Below, piece by piece: positions 31,152 through 40,543 of a stretch of 64,000 bases of DNA (positions within the stretch are counted from its first letter, which is position 1; the number at the start of each line of letters is the position of its first letter). Location of the stretch: NCBI GenBank assembly GCA_948099385.1, contig CANUEZ040000168.1, positions 497,501-561,500 of the forward strand, written 5' to 3'. A model generated the notes under the pieces. It was not told the DNA's origin, ran no database searches, and saw nothing but the letters and a program-made list of their open reading frames with translations. Position numbers and translations under genes: made by a program. The stretch is from Fasciola hepatica (Eukaryota > Platyhelminthes > Trematoda > Plagiorchiida > Fasciolidae).

Positions 31152-33834
31152 TCACACTGTGGACGATGCCTTAAGCTGAGTGGGGGTAAGACATTCATGA
31201 ATATATATATGCACTAACAGAATTCTGTTAAGCTTTTTTGACAAGGAATTATTGGGAGAGGCCAGGCAGAGGTCTAGCTTTTTCTTGAAGATAGTTTTGT
31301 CCTGCGAGAGAACAATATCTTCCGGAAGTGCATTCCACATGGTAATAACCCCATAGCTAAAAAAGTTAATCCTTAGTGAAGTGCGTGGCCTCGGTTTGAA
31401 AACTTTTCTGCTGTGACCACGGAGAGAGGAGGCTGGACAGACGGAGAAGAAGTAATCGCTTTGACCTGTTTCAAAAAGGTGAAACATCAAAAACAGATCA
31501 CCTCTTACGCGTCTTACGTCAAGGGGATAGAGGTTGAGGAGTGAGAGGCGGACGGGATAAGGTAGATGGGATAGACCACTTACTGCCTTGGTGGAGGCCC
31601 GCTGAACCCTTTCTAGGATCTCACGGTCTCGGACAAGACCAGAGTGCACTATCTGACCACCGTAATCCAGCAGAGGTCGGATATAAGTGCCGAAAATTAT
31701 GGGGAAATCATCCTTAAATATGCGCGGGAAGGACCTTCGAATCATGTTAAGGACTCGAAAGGCAGACTTGCTCGCAAGTTCGTGATGATGAGAGAAGGAT
31801 AAGTTACAATCTAACCAGAAACCGAGCACCTAGTGTCGGTCAACCCTTGGCAGAGTGGCTGCTCCATTAATGGAAAACGTGTGACCAGTCTCTCTGCCGA
31901 AAGACATGCTCACGCATTTGTCATCATTAACTGGGAGGTTCCAATCCTCGGACCAGCGTTTCGTTTCATAAACTGCAATTTGCAGGTCTTCAACGCTTGA
32001 ACTCCAGAGGGTTACATCATCTGCATACATGGCAACGTTCGCAGGAAGGGCTGTCGGAAGATCGGTTATATGGATCAAGAAAAGAAGAAGACCTAAACCG
32101 ACCCTTGGGGGACCCCAGTTGTTACTGGAGAGGGTTGAGACCAAATATTCCCGACTTTAACCACAAAGGTGCGGTCGGTAAGGAAGCTACGTAGGATGGC
32201 CAACATGGAGCCTGTGATCCCGTACGTCTGCAGCTTATAAAGAAGAGGGGCATGTGGGACCTTATCGAAGGCCTTAGCAAAATCGATGAATACAGCGTGT
32301 GAGAGCTGGCCATCATCATGGGCTTTCGTTAGACTATCCATGACAGTAAGCATATTGGTGATGCATGATCTGCCAGGAAGAAGCCCATGTTGGGACGGGG
32401 AGAGGACCTTATTTCTATGAAGATGGGAAAGAATCTCACTCTGAAGGATTCCCTCAAAAATTTTGCTAGGGATGCTATTGAGGCTTATGGGTCTGTAACT
32501 AGAAGCAAGGTGTCTGCTACCCTTCTTATAGATGGGTGCGATCACTGCTTTTTTCCAGTTACGGGGGAAAACTCCATCGTCAACACATCGCTGAAAAGGC
32601 GAGGCATAAGGAGCAGCTAATGTATCCGCGGCTTCCTTGAGAATACGGGGGTGGATTAGGTCAGGACCCATAGAGCAACATTGATTGAGCCGTCGGAAAC
32701 CTTGAGCGACTGCACCAATGGGAATAGTTACGCGGTTAAGGGTAGTGGTCAGAGATAACGGGTGCATAGTAGGGTGGGATGATATGGGAAAGGAACTAAA
32801 AATTGTACGGAAGTAGGAGCTGAATGCCTCGGCTACTTGGCTAGGGGAAGTGATTGGAGATCCGGCACTATCTTTGAGAGCTAATGGCGTCGGAGCTGTA
32901 CCCCTAAGACGGCGCATGCGCTGAAAGAAAAATGCCTTATTGGTCCGTGCTCGATCAAGTACAGATCGTTGGACTGCATTCTGGTAGGACCTAATCTTGT
33001 CTTTGCATATGTTCCGTATGATCCTGAAGTCTTCTGCATCACGGCCAAGGCCTGTGGCTTTATATCTAGCAAAGAGGCGTGCGCGTTCGTCTAGAATGCG
33101 CCTAATGGGTCGAGGGAGGGTTCGCTTGGCGGTCTGTGGGCGACGAATTCTGGGGACAAATAGCCTAACAGCTAAAGAGATTAACTCTCTGAGATTCTCT
33201 GCCATTTCATCCGCAGAGTTACCTGGGCTAGTTGAATTTAGCTGGGAGCGAAAAAATGCACAGACTTGGTCAAAATTGGTCCTGTTGAAGGATCTCAAAA
33301 TTTTAGTTTCTGACGGAAGAGGAGGCCATTTCACGATATAATCGAATTCAATGAGAATGTGATCACTTTTGCCGAGGGGCGGCAAGTAATGCACCACATC
33401 TATTAGGAACCGATCATTGGTGATGACCAGGTCTAGTAGGGACGGGGCTTGGCCTGTGCGATATCTAGTCGGATCTCTTACGTTCTGCACCCATGAGGTT
33501 TTCAGTACGAGATCAAGGAGGTGTTTACCGAAAGTGATATCCGGGGCATCAGCTCTTTGCCAGTTTGTACTGGGAGAGTTGAAGCCACCAGTGACTAACA
33601 GATGGGTGAAGTCTGTATAGCTTTTCAGGGGGCCTAATAAGTCTATGAGACCTGGGCTATCAGCTGAATTGCATGCGGGAGGACGGTAGACAACACCAAA
33701 CAGTAGGGTGTCTGTCCTAGAGAGGTTAAACACAGCCCACGAACAATCAATACATGAATAGGTAGGGGTTGTCAGTAAGGTGGGAGGAGGGATCGAATTA
33801 TCGTAGTATATGATGACTCCGCCGGCACGACCTC
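31152..33834 (-). mobile_element. CR1-like retrotransposon copy B, 3' part (interrupted by BEL)
   Basis: Same domain order as copy A but extending further 5'. The endonuclease is continued by FNLSRTDTLLFGVVYRPPAC and, adjacent to the BEL element, GRAGGVIIYYDNSIPPPTLL. The N-terminal part resumes beyond the BEL element at 40544. It shares with copy A the GGFN substitution (codon 33584-33586), the frameshift at about 32098 and the TAG at 31830-31832. Few other differences from copy A were seen (for example YCSMG in A, CCSMG in B). Confidence 0.85.
33830..33834 (+). other. BEL target-site duplication, left (ACCTC)
   Basis: The five bases acctc directly precede the left LTR and recur at 40544-40548 directly after the right LTR. 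A 5-base duplication fits BEL/Pao integration. Confidence 0.9.
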
Positions 33835-34213
33835 TGTAACAGCCGGTCGTGGAAAATCCCCCTTTTTCCCTCGCGATTCAGTGTTTTTTCCCAACATCAC
33901 TCATTTCCATACACTATTGACTTGTCTTTACGAACTGGTTGTTTTTCTGGACCAATTGTTGTTTGTTCGCGCCCAGAGCGCTATTTTGGCACATCCTTGT
34001 TCAGGACCTGCGTGACGCACGTGCTGTTTGCTCACACGCTGCTATTCGGTTTCTCGTTGTTGAGACTTTGTGATCGTATTATTGAGGTTTGTATATTGTT
34101 TACGTCATTGTTTATTTTAATAATCTAGTATCGTAGAATTATCACGGATAATCGCCTTCTGATTTCGGGATCCGTTGCGAATTTGGCTACGCATTGCTCA
34201 AACGTTCGTAACA
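33835..34213 (+). repeat. BEL-1 5' LTR (379 bases)
   Basis: TGTAAC...GTAACA, with the TG...CA termini expected of LTRs. It presumably contains the promoter; 'gtttgtatattg' near 34089 is a possible TATA-like stretch but is not assigned. Confidence 0.93.
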
Positions 34214-34231
34214 ATACTCAATAGATCTATT

Positions 34232-34247
34232 TGGAACGAGGAAAATT
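34232..34247 (+). promoter_or_regulatory. Candidate primer-binding site of BEL-1
   Basis: TGGAACGAGG begins 18 bases after the LTR and is conserved in BEL-2 (47198 onward). A TGG start fits pairing with a tRNA 3' CCA end, but the offset from the LTR is larger than usual and the tRNA is not identified. Confidence 0.35.
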
Positions 34248-34255
34248 CACGCAAA

Positions 34256-35248
34256 ATGCCAAGGAAAGGATCAAAGGCAGTCGAACCCGGACAGGAAGTA
34301 ATACGGCAAGTCTCTGGGGAGGTTTTGGGTACTTATGATTCTTTAGCTAATGCTAGATCGCCTAGTCCTGTCAGTGCTAGCTCATGTGTTATTGAAAGCA
34401 ATATTGATCGTAAGGACGTTGATTTATATAAGCTGAGAATAATAGAACTAGAGCAACAGTTACTTTCGGCTAGACTACAGGCGCATGAAGCAGAAAAGTG
34501 TACACAGAAACAGCGAGAGTATAGGACCAGTGACTTCGACACTTCCGATAGGTTAGAGTGCAATAAGGTAGGGAACCCCACGCAGGTCGCCGACTACAAA
34601 CCACCATCGATCGATCTGCCTAGAGTAGAGTTAACGGTTTTCGACGGGCGAGCTGAGCAATATTGCAAGTTTGTCAAACAGTTCGAGACGTTCGTTGAAA
34701 ACAAGGTAACCGACCCTGGGCAAAGGCTTCTTTACCTTACTCACTACTGCCGAGGCCGAGCGCGAGAAGCTATCGACGGATGCACCATGCTCGATCCAGA
34801 ACAAGGCTACACAAGGGCAAGAAAGATTCTGAGGGACTTGTTTGGCCAACCTTTCAAAGTAGCCCGTAACCTAATAGAGGGCGTGATGGCAGAGGCAAAG
34901 AAAACCAAGGGCGACGTCTACACCATGGCCGACCTGGTGATTAAGATGCAGAACTGCTCAATAGCCCTCGACCATTTAGGTTACAGAGCTGACCTAGACG
35001 CCATGCACACTTTGGAAGGCATAGTCCGTCACCTCTCTCCCGAACTACAGGGTCGGTGGGCGGAAGAAGCTGAACGGATAAGCCGAGGCGACAGAGAAGC
35101 CAACTTCGAAGACCTGACTGAATACTTAGACAGGCAAACGAAGATAGCTGACAGCAGATTCGGCCGACTCATCCGGGACAGCAACCGAGCAAACAAGCCC
35201 GGTACTAGCCAAGTCCAAACCCCTGTACGGGAACATCCAAAGTACTAG
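34256..35248 (+). CDS. gag: BEL-1 Gag
   Basis: 330 residues from the ATG at 34256 (context aaaATG, and the same ATG opens BEL-2 Gag at 47221). An upstream in-frame ATG at 34175 lies inside the LTR and is not chosen. The protein has a Ser-rich N-terminus, a predicted coiled-coil (LYKLRIIELEQQLLSARLQA), then the BEL/Pao capsid-like region LPRVELTVFDGRAEQYCKFV, LYLTHYCRGRAREAIDGCTM and ARKILRDLFGQPFKVARNLI. It ends at TAG (35246-35248) after HPKY. In the related copy BEL-2 the same position is CAA (Gln) and the frame continues, so this stop is probably a nonsense mutation. Gag would form the virus-like particle core. Confidence 0.88.
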   Translation: MPRKGSKAVEPGQEVIRQVSGEVLGTYDSLANARSPSPVSASSCVIESNIDRKDVDLYKLRIIELEQQLLSARLQAHEAEKCTQKQREYRTSDFDTSDRLECNKVGNPTQVADYKPPSIDLPRVELTVFDGRAEQYCKFVKQFETFVENKVTDPGQRLLYLTHYCRGRAREAIDGCTMLDPEQGYTRARKILRDLFGQPFKVARNLIEGVMAEAKKTKGDVYTMADLVIKMQNCSIALDHLGYRADLDAMHTLEGIVRHLSPELQGRWAEEAERISRGDREANFEDLTEYLDRQTKIADSRFGRLIRDSNRANKPGTSQVQTPVREHPKY

Positions 35249-35587
35249 CCTTGGACCAACACACACGTCATTTCACGAGATGCTACGGCGAAACCAAATT
35301 GCAGATCCTGTGGTACTAGCCATGGCCTACCAGAATGCCCCAAGTTCGGCAATGCCACAATAGACGAACGGTGGGGAATGGCGAGGATGGCAGGAGCATG
35401 TTTCATCTGTCTCAACACCACGCACCGGGCAGCAGCCTGTAGAACAAGGAATCGATGTGGTTACGAGGGCTGCACGGGCAGACACCATCGGCTGCTGCAT
35501 CAGGCGAGAATAACCATATCCGAGGCGAGTGCCAAGCCCAGCGTGATTTGTTCAACTTCACAATCTGCCAGTAAACCGGTACGTTAA
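35249..35587 (+). pseudogene. BEL-1 nucleocapsid zinc-knuckle segment between two stops
   Basis: Same frame as Gag and Pol, bounded by TAG (35246-35248) and TAA (35585-35587). Cys/His motifs are CRSCGTSHGLPEC (CX2CX3HX4C), CFICLNTTHRAAAC (CX2CX4HX4C) and CGYEGCTGRHHRLLH (a CX4C..HH..H variant), the knuckle series typical of BEL/Pao Gag-Pol. The TAA corresponds to TTA (Leu) in BEL-2. Unless both stops are read through, this RNA-binding segment is not made from this copy. Confidence 0.8.
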
Positions 35588-38500
35588 GGCGTAGTGGCCG
35601 TGGGAGTAGTGACTCCGACTGGGATAGTCAAGGCGTTGGCTTTCGTTGATAGTGGATCCGACACCACTTTAGTGAAAGAGCGGTTTGCCGACAAACACCA
35701 ACTGGCTAAAGGTGCGACGTCGTTAGCAGTGAGCACGGTGGGCGGAACACAGGTAATGACTGCCGGTAGATTAAGGCTGCAACTCATCTCTCTAGACACT
35801 CACGAGGAAATTGAACCAACGGAGGCATTCACGTTAGCGGATCTCCCCATGCGAGCACCAAGGTCGGTGAACGCAATCTTGACTCGATGGCCCCACCTGC
35901 AGGATGTAACCGTTGTAGACTGGGAAGATGATGAGGTGGATCTCCTCATCGGATGCGACGTGCCAGAGGCGCATTGGGTGCTTGACCAAAGAGTGGGCGA
36001 CCGCCAGGCACCTTATGCCGTACGCACGGCTCTGGGATGGATGTTGTACGGTCCAGTAGGGGTATGCGGTTCCGTGAATTACTTATCCGCCGAAACGGAC
36101 CGCATAGAGTATCATCTGCAACGGCTGTATGAAAAGGAGTTTCATGACATTGGAGACGAAAGACCGACGTTGTCTCAAGAGGATCACTTCGCTCTACAAA
36201 CGGTGCGGCAAGGCTCTAGAGGCCTCAAAAAACAGTTCGAGGTTCCCCTCCCATGGCGCACACCGGTCGACCCGTGGACTGACAACAGAAATTATGTTCT
36301 CCAACGATTACTACGACTAAAAGAACGCTTCATTCGAGACCAGAATCTGTGGGAACGATACGCGGATTTGATGAAGCGAAACGAGGACTTCGGTTACGTT
36401 GAAAGGGTGCCTGTTAACACCGACAGCAAAAAGGGTATCTGGTATCTGCCTCACCATCCGGTTATCAACCCCAAGAAACCCAATAAACTGCGCGTGGTTT
36501 TCGACTGTGCGGCCAAGTTCCAGGGCAATTCGTTAAACGATCGCCTACTACAGGGGCCTGACTGGACCACACCACTGATCGATGTTCTGTGCCGTTTCAG
36601 AGTGGGTAAAGTGGCTTTGTCTGCTGACATTAGGGAAATGTTCCATCAGGTGAAGATTCCGGTAGGAGAACGAGATGCTTTGCGTTTCCTGTGGTGGGAA
36701 GGGAGCGACCGGGACAACGCAGTGGTGAATTATAGAATGACCGTCCACCCCTTCGGAGCCATATCGTCACCATTTTGTGCCAACTACGCCCTCCGAGAAT
36801 CAGCGAACAAACATGGCGATCTGGTACATCGGACGGTGGTAGAAAGCGTCAGCAGGAACTTCTACGTCGACGACTACCTTGGGTCATTCGATGATGTGGA
36901 ATCAGCTCTAGAGCAGTTCAGGGGTCTGACGAGATTGCTGGAAGAGGGTGGCTTCCATCTAACTAAATGGATGTCGAACGCTTCGGAAGTGCTGAAGGTC
37001 ATCCCGTATCACGAAAAGGTCGAAAGGGTAAGAGATTTGGACGGCTCTCCACTTCCTATCGAGCGCACTTTAGGAATACAATGGGACGCGGAAACGGACG
37101 ATTTTGTTTTCGAACTGAACGTTCCCGAGCTGCCAATAACCCGTCGTGGCATACTATCTGCCGTCTCAAGTTTGTTCGTCCCGCTCGGTTTCGTCTCACC
37201 ATGGCTGCTACCCGGAAAGATCTTGCTGCAGCGGCTGTGCCGTAAGAAAGTTGATTGGGACCAGTCACTGGACCGAGGGGACCGGCTGGACTGGGAGGAA
37301 TTTTTGAACACCTTGAAGAAATTAGGGGACATAAGAATACCACGATGTTTGACCCCTGGCCATACGACACGGACTGGAGAACTACATGCCTTTTCCGATG
37401 CATCCGAAGTCGGTTATGGAGCTGTGGTTTACGGACGATGGTGCGCAGGAGATGGACAATATACCACGAGGATCCTGTTCGCCAAAGCCCGCGTTGCTCC
37501 ACTGAAGTCGGTCTCAATCCCACGCCTTGAACTCAGCGCAGCCGTGTTGGCAGTCAGGGTGGTGCAAGCTGTGAAGAGATGTTTCGATCTCTACATTTGG
37601 TCGGTGAGCTTCTGGACGGATTCAACGATAGTACTTTACTACATTAACAACGTACGGAGCCGGTTTAGTACTTTCGTTGCTAACCGGCTCACGATTATCC
37701 ACGATGAATCGGCCACGCACCAGTGGAGTCATGTCAGGTCTGGCGATAATCCAGCCGATTTGTGCTCCCGAGGTACGAACAACTTCAGGCAACTGGACAC
37801 GTGGACGAGAGGGCCGAACTTCCTGCAATTGCCCAAACAGGACTGGCCCGTGTTCGAATTAAAAACCCCTACGGATTTGGAACTGGAGATCAAAGTCGTA
37901 GTGATAGCAACCAACGTCGTCGAAGCGTCGCCCATTTTATCGCGACTGGTCAGGTTTTCTTCCTGGATGAAGACGCTTCGTTCGCTAGTTTGGTTAACCA
38001 GGTTCAAGATAAGTTTACTAGTCATGAAAGGGCTACGGCCCTCAGGTCGGATACCGGTCGGCCCGATAGGTCCCGATGAGCTACAAGCGGCAGAGTACGA
38101 TATTTTCAGAATGATACAACGCGAGGCTTTCGCCCAAGAACTCAAGAGGGCGGAAGAAGTGGGGCTGACCAATGAAAACATGCCATCTCCAAGAGGCGAG
38201 CTGAAGCGTTTAAACCCCAAACTCATCAACGGACTGCTGCGGGTGGATGGTAGGCTGACCAACGCCCACCTGAACTTCGACACAAAGTATCCTATACTGC
38301 TGCCAGCGAGACAACCCGTAGTAGAGCTAATGATTCAACACGTCCACGCCATTGAGGGACATGCCGGGGAAAGTCACGTGACGAGCGTCATCCGAAAGCG
38401 TCTTTGGTTGTTGAGAGGACGAGAGACTGTAAAACGCGTGATCCGACGGTGTGTGCAATGCAGGAGACGTAATGCCACAGCAGGCAAACAACTCATGGCC

Positions 38501-39451
38501 CCGCTACCAGAATGCAGGGTAACTACGGGCTGGTGGCCTATCAGTGACACCGGGTTGGACTATTTCGGGCCCTTGTGGGTCAAGTGCGGGAAAAGATTAG
38601 AAAAGCGATACGGATGTATCATGACGTGCATGAAATCACGTGCGGTACACCTAGAAGTCGCACATTCGATGACGACCGATTCGTTTCTACGGGCCTTGCA
38701 AAGATTTATCAACCGAAGAGGCGTACCGGCCGATATATACTCAGATAATGGATCGAACTTTGTGGGCGCTCAACGGGAATTGCAGCGTTGGCACAAGAAC
38801 ATAAACAGGGACGAACTGCAGAACCGAACCGTGGCCTACGGCATACGCTGGCATTTCAACCCCCCACAGGCCAGTCACCGAGGCGGCATATGGGAACGCA
38901 TGATCCGGTCCGCCAGACGGATATTGCTGTCAATCATGGAGCAGCAGCCGCCCGACGACGAGACGCTGAACACCGTCATGACTGAGGTGGAGCGAATCCT
39001 GAACAACCGCCCCCTGGTTCCAGTATTGAATGGCGACCCCACCCACCTGGCGCTCACCCCAAACGACTTATTGACGCTAAGGTCGAACGAGGGTTTCCAA
39101 GGGCCGGTAAACCTTCGTGGGAGCTACCTCCACGGGTGGAAGCAAGCGAATTATCTGGCCAAGGTCTTCTGGAGGCGATGGCTACGGGAGTACCTACCGG
39201 CTTTGCAGACTCGACAGAAGTGGATGGCCAAAACAAGACCATTCAAAGTTGGGGACGTGGTTATGATCGCCGACGAACGCGCACATTTCAGCGCTTGGTC
39301 TTTGGGAGTAGTTACGGAAACCATCAAAAGCACTGACGAAATGATAAGAACGGTGAAGGTGAAGACAGCTAACGGAGTGCTCATTCGTGACATACGCAGT
39401 ATTAACCTACTCGAGAGCGAAGACGGAGGAGCCGATAACCCTGTGGCCTAG
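35588..39451 (+). CDS. pol: BEL-1 Pol polyprotein (protease, RT, RNase H, integrase)
   Basis: Open for 1287 codons after the TAA, in the Gag frame, with no ATG at its beginning, so it must normally be made as part of a Gag-Pol protein. Residues here count from codon 35594. Protease: DSGSD at 19-23. RT: YLPHHPVINPKKPNKLRVVF, then LSADIREMFHQVKI and the catalytic YVDD at 424-427. RNase H: Asp602 (FSDASEVGYG) and Asp676 (FWTDST). Integrase: an HHCC zinc site around 913-957 (HVHAIEGHAGESHV ... CVQCRRR), then the catalytic triad Asp989, Asp1051 and Glu1101 (D61D49E spacing). All key residues are present. It copies the element RNA and integrates the product. Confidence 0.9.
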   Translation, partial: GVVAVGVVTPTGIVKALAFVDSGSDTTLVKERFADKHQLAKGATSLAVSTVGGTQVMTAGRLRLQLISLDTHEEIEPTEAFTLADLPMRAPRSVNAILTRWPHLQDVTVVDWEDDEVDLLIGCDVPEAHWVLDQRVGDRQAPYAVRTALGWMLYGPVGVCGSVNYLSAETDRIEYHLQRLYEKEFHDIGDERPTLSQEDHFALQTVRQGSRGLKKQFEVPLPWRTPVDPWTDNRNYVLQRLLRLKERFIRDQNLWERYADLMKRNEDFGYVERVPVNTDSKKGIWYLPHHPVINPKKPNKLRVVFDCAAKFQGNSLNDRLLQGPDWTTPLIDVLCRFRVGKVALSADIREMFHQVKIPVGERDALRFLWWEGSDRDNAVVNYRMTVHPFGAISSPFCANYALRESANKHGDLVHRTVVESVSRNFYVDDYLGSFDDVESALEQFRGLTRLLEEGGFHLTKWMSNASEVLKVIPYHEKVERVRDLDGSPLPIERTLGIQWDAETDDFVFELNVPELPITRRGILSAVSSLFVPLGFVSPWLLPGKILLQRLCRKKVDWDQSLDRGDRLDWEEFLNTLKKLGDIRIPRCLTPGHTTRTGELHAFSDASEVGYGAVVYGRWCAGDGQYTTRILFAKARVAPLKSVSIPRLELSAAVLAVRVVQAVKRCFDLYIWSVSFWTDSTIVLYYINNVRSRFSTFVANRLTIIHDESATHQWSHVRSGDNPADLCSRGTNNFRQLDTWTRGPNFLQLPKQDWPVFELKTPTDLELEIKVVVIATNVVEASPILSRLVRFSSWMKTLRSLVWLTRFKISLLVMKGLRPSGRIPVGPIGPDELQAAEYDIFRMIQREAFAQELKRAEEVGLTNENMPSPRGELKRLNPKLINGLLRVDGRLTNAHLNFDTKYPILLPARQPVVELMIQHVHAIEGHAGESHVTSVIRKRLWLLRGRETVKRVIRRCVQCRRRNATAGKQLMAPLPECRVTTGWWPISDTGLDYFGPLWVKCGKRLEKRYGCIMTCMKSRAVHLEVAHSMTTDSFLRALQRFINRRGVPADIYSDNGSNFVGAQRELQRWHKNINRDELQNRTVAYGIRWHFNPPQASHRGGIWERMIRSARRILLSIMEQQPPDDETLNTVMTEVERILNNRPLVPVLNGDPTHLALTPNDLLTLRSNEGFQGPVNLRGSYLHGWKQANYLAKVFWRRWLREYLPALQTRQKWMAKTRPFKVGDVVMIADERAHFSAWSLGVVTETIKSTDEMIRTVKVKTANGVLIRDIRSINLLESEDGGADNPVA

Positions 39452-40144
39452 TAAACCTTTTTCACACCAGTAATCGAGGTGGATAAAGAAACACCATATA
39501 TGCCACACAATCTCCGTCAAACACGTTAAGGTGCTCGCGGTCCCTTCGTTGACATTACAGAAGGTTCTTTCCGATATGTGGTGATGAGTGCGATTCCATT
39601 ATACATCCCGATACATACACACATGCACGACGCACTCTACATCCCGTAAACCCATCATACATGTGACAGTGTTCTTTGTTTGCCTTTTGTTGACGCTACC
39701 GAATGCCCCTTGCACATGTGGAAGTAGTGAAGCTCAGGTCACACATGCATGCTACATTTACTCGTTTTCTTGCCACGCGGTCTTTTGTTGACATTGCAGA
39801 AAGTCCTCCTTTGATGTGTAGTCATAACTGTGATTTCATTGTAACCCCGGCACACACACACACACGCACGCACACACACACACACACACACACTCAAGCG
39901 CGTACATCCAGGACCGGACGGCCCCGTACGAGGACAACGTCTATGTGACCATTCACGCCCGCCATCGGTCATTTGGTCTTGTGGAAAATGTAGACTAGCC
40001 TCACGTCTATGTAGCCAATGGGTTAGGTGCGACCAGTAGTAGAACGTCGACGACGAGCATTAGACGCGCGCACTGACAGCAGGGCCTAGGCAGGTAGGAA
40101 GAATCAGTACCTTTATACCGAACCTTTGACTCTGCTAAGGATCC
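39452..40144 (+). other. BEL-1 3' untranslated region
   Basis: No coding signal. It contains internal near-repeats ('acgttaaggtgctcgcggtc', 'tgtggtgatgagtgcgattc' and variants) also seen in BEL-2 at 51480-51860, so this unusual UTR is part of the family. Confidence 0.6.
39851..39893 (+). repeat. (CA)n microsatellite in BEL-1 3' UTR
   Basis: About 43 bases of ca repeat with two g interruptions. Confidence 0.95.
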
Positions 40145-40164
40145 AGGAGGATTTTGGTGGGCGG
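40145..40164 (+). promoter_or_regulatory. Polypurine tract of BEL-1
   Basis: The purine-rich tract aggaggattttggtgggcgg lies immediately before the right LTR, the expected site of plus-strand priming. BEL-2 has the same arrangement ('ttttggtgggcgg' before 52152). Confidence 0.65.
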
Positions 40165-40543
40165 TGTAACAGCCGGTCGTGGAAAATCCCCCTTTTTCCC
40201 TCGCGATTCAGTGTTTTTTCCCAACATCACTCATTTCCATACACTATTGACTTGTCTTTACGAACTGGTTGTTTTTCTGGACCAATTGTTGTTTGTTCGC
40301 GCCCAGAGCGCTATTTTGGCACATCCTTGTTCAGGACCTGCGTGACGCACGTGCTGTTTGCTCACACGCTGCTATTCGGTTTCTCGTTGTTGAGACTTTG
40401 TGATCGTATTATTGAGGTTTGTATATTGTTTACGTCATTGTTTATTTTAATAATCTAGTATCGTAGAATTATCACGGATAATCGCCTTCTGATTTCGGGA
40501 TCCGTTGCGAATTTGGCTACGCATTGCTCAAACGTTCGTAACA
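40165..40543 (+). repeat. BEL-1 3' LTR (379 bases)
   Basis: Appears identical to 33835-34213. Confidence 0.93.

Larger units (their letters stand above)
33835..40543 (+). mobile_element. BEL/Pao LTR retrotransposon (BEL-1), structurally complete
   Basis: 6709 bases. Two 379-base LTRs starting TGTAAC and ending GTAACA appear identical. The interior holds Gag, three zinc-knuckle-like motifs, and a Pol in the order protease, RT, RNase H, integrase, which is the BEL/Pao order. A purine-rich tract precedes the right LTR. The element sits in the endonuclease frame of CR1-like copy B, with ACCTC duplicated. Identical LTRs imply recent insertion, yet Gag-Pol carries two in-frame stops. Confidence 0.93.

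Noticed and set aside
34175..34255. Upstream ATG at 34175 as the start of BEL-1 Gag
   Set aside because: It lies within the 5' LTR, and the ATG at 34256 is the one conserved in BEL-2 with similar context.
35594..35596. A separate start codon for BEL-1 Pol
   Set aside because: The first codon is GTG, not ATG, and BEL-2 shows Pol continuous with Gag, so Pol is best read as the end of a Gag-Pol frame interrupted by stops.
39739..39972. Frames translated through the (CA)n tract in the BEL-1 3' UTR
   Set aside because: They consist mainly of Val-Cys or Thr-His dipeptide repeats from the microsatellite and are not coding.
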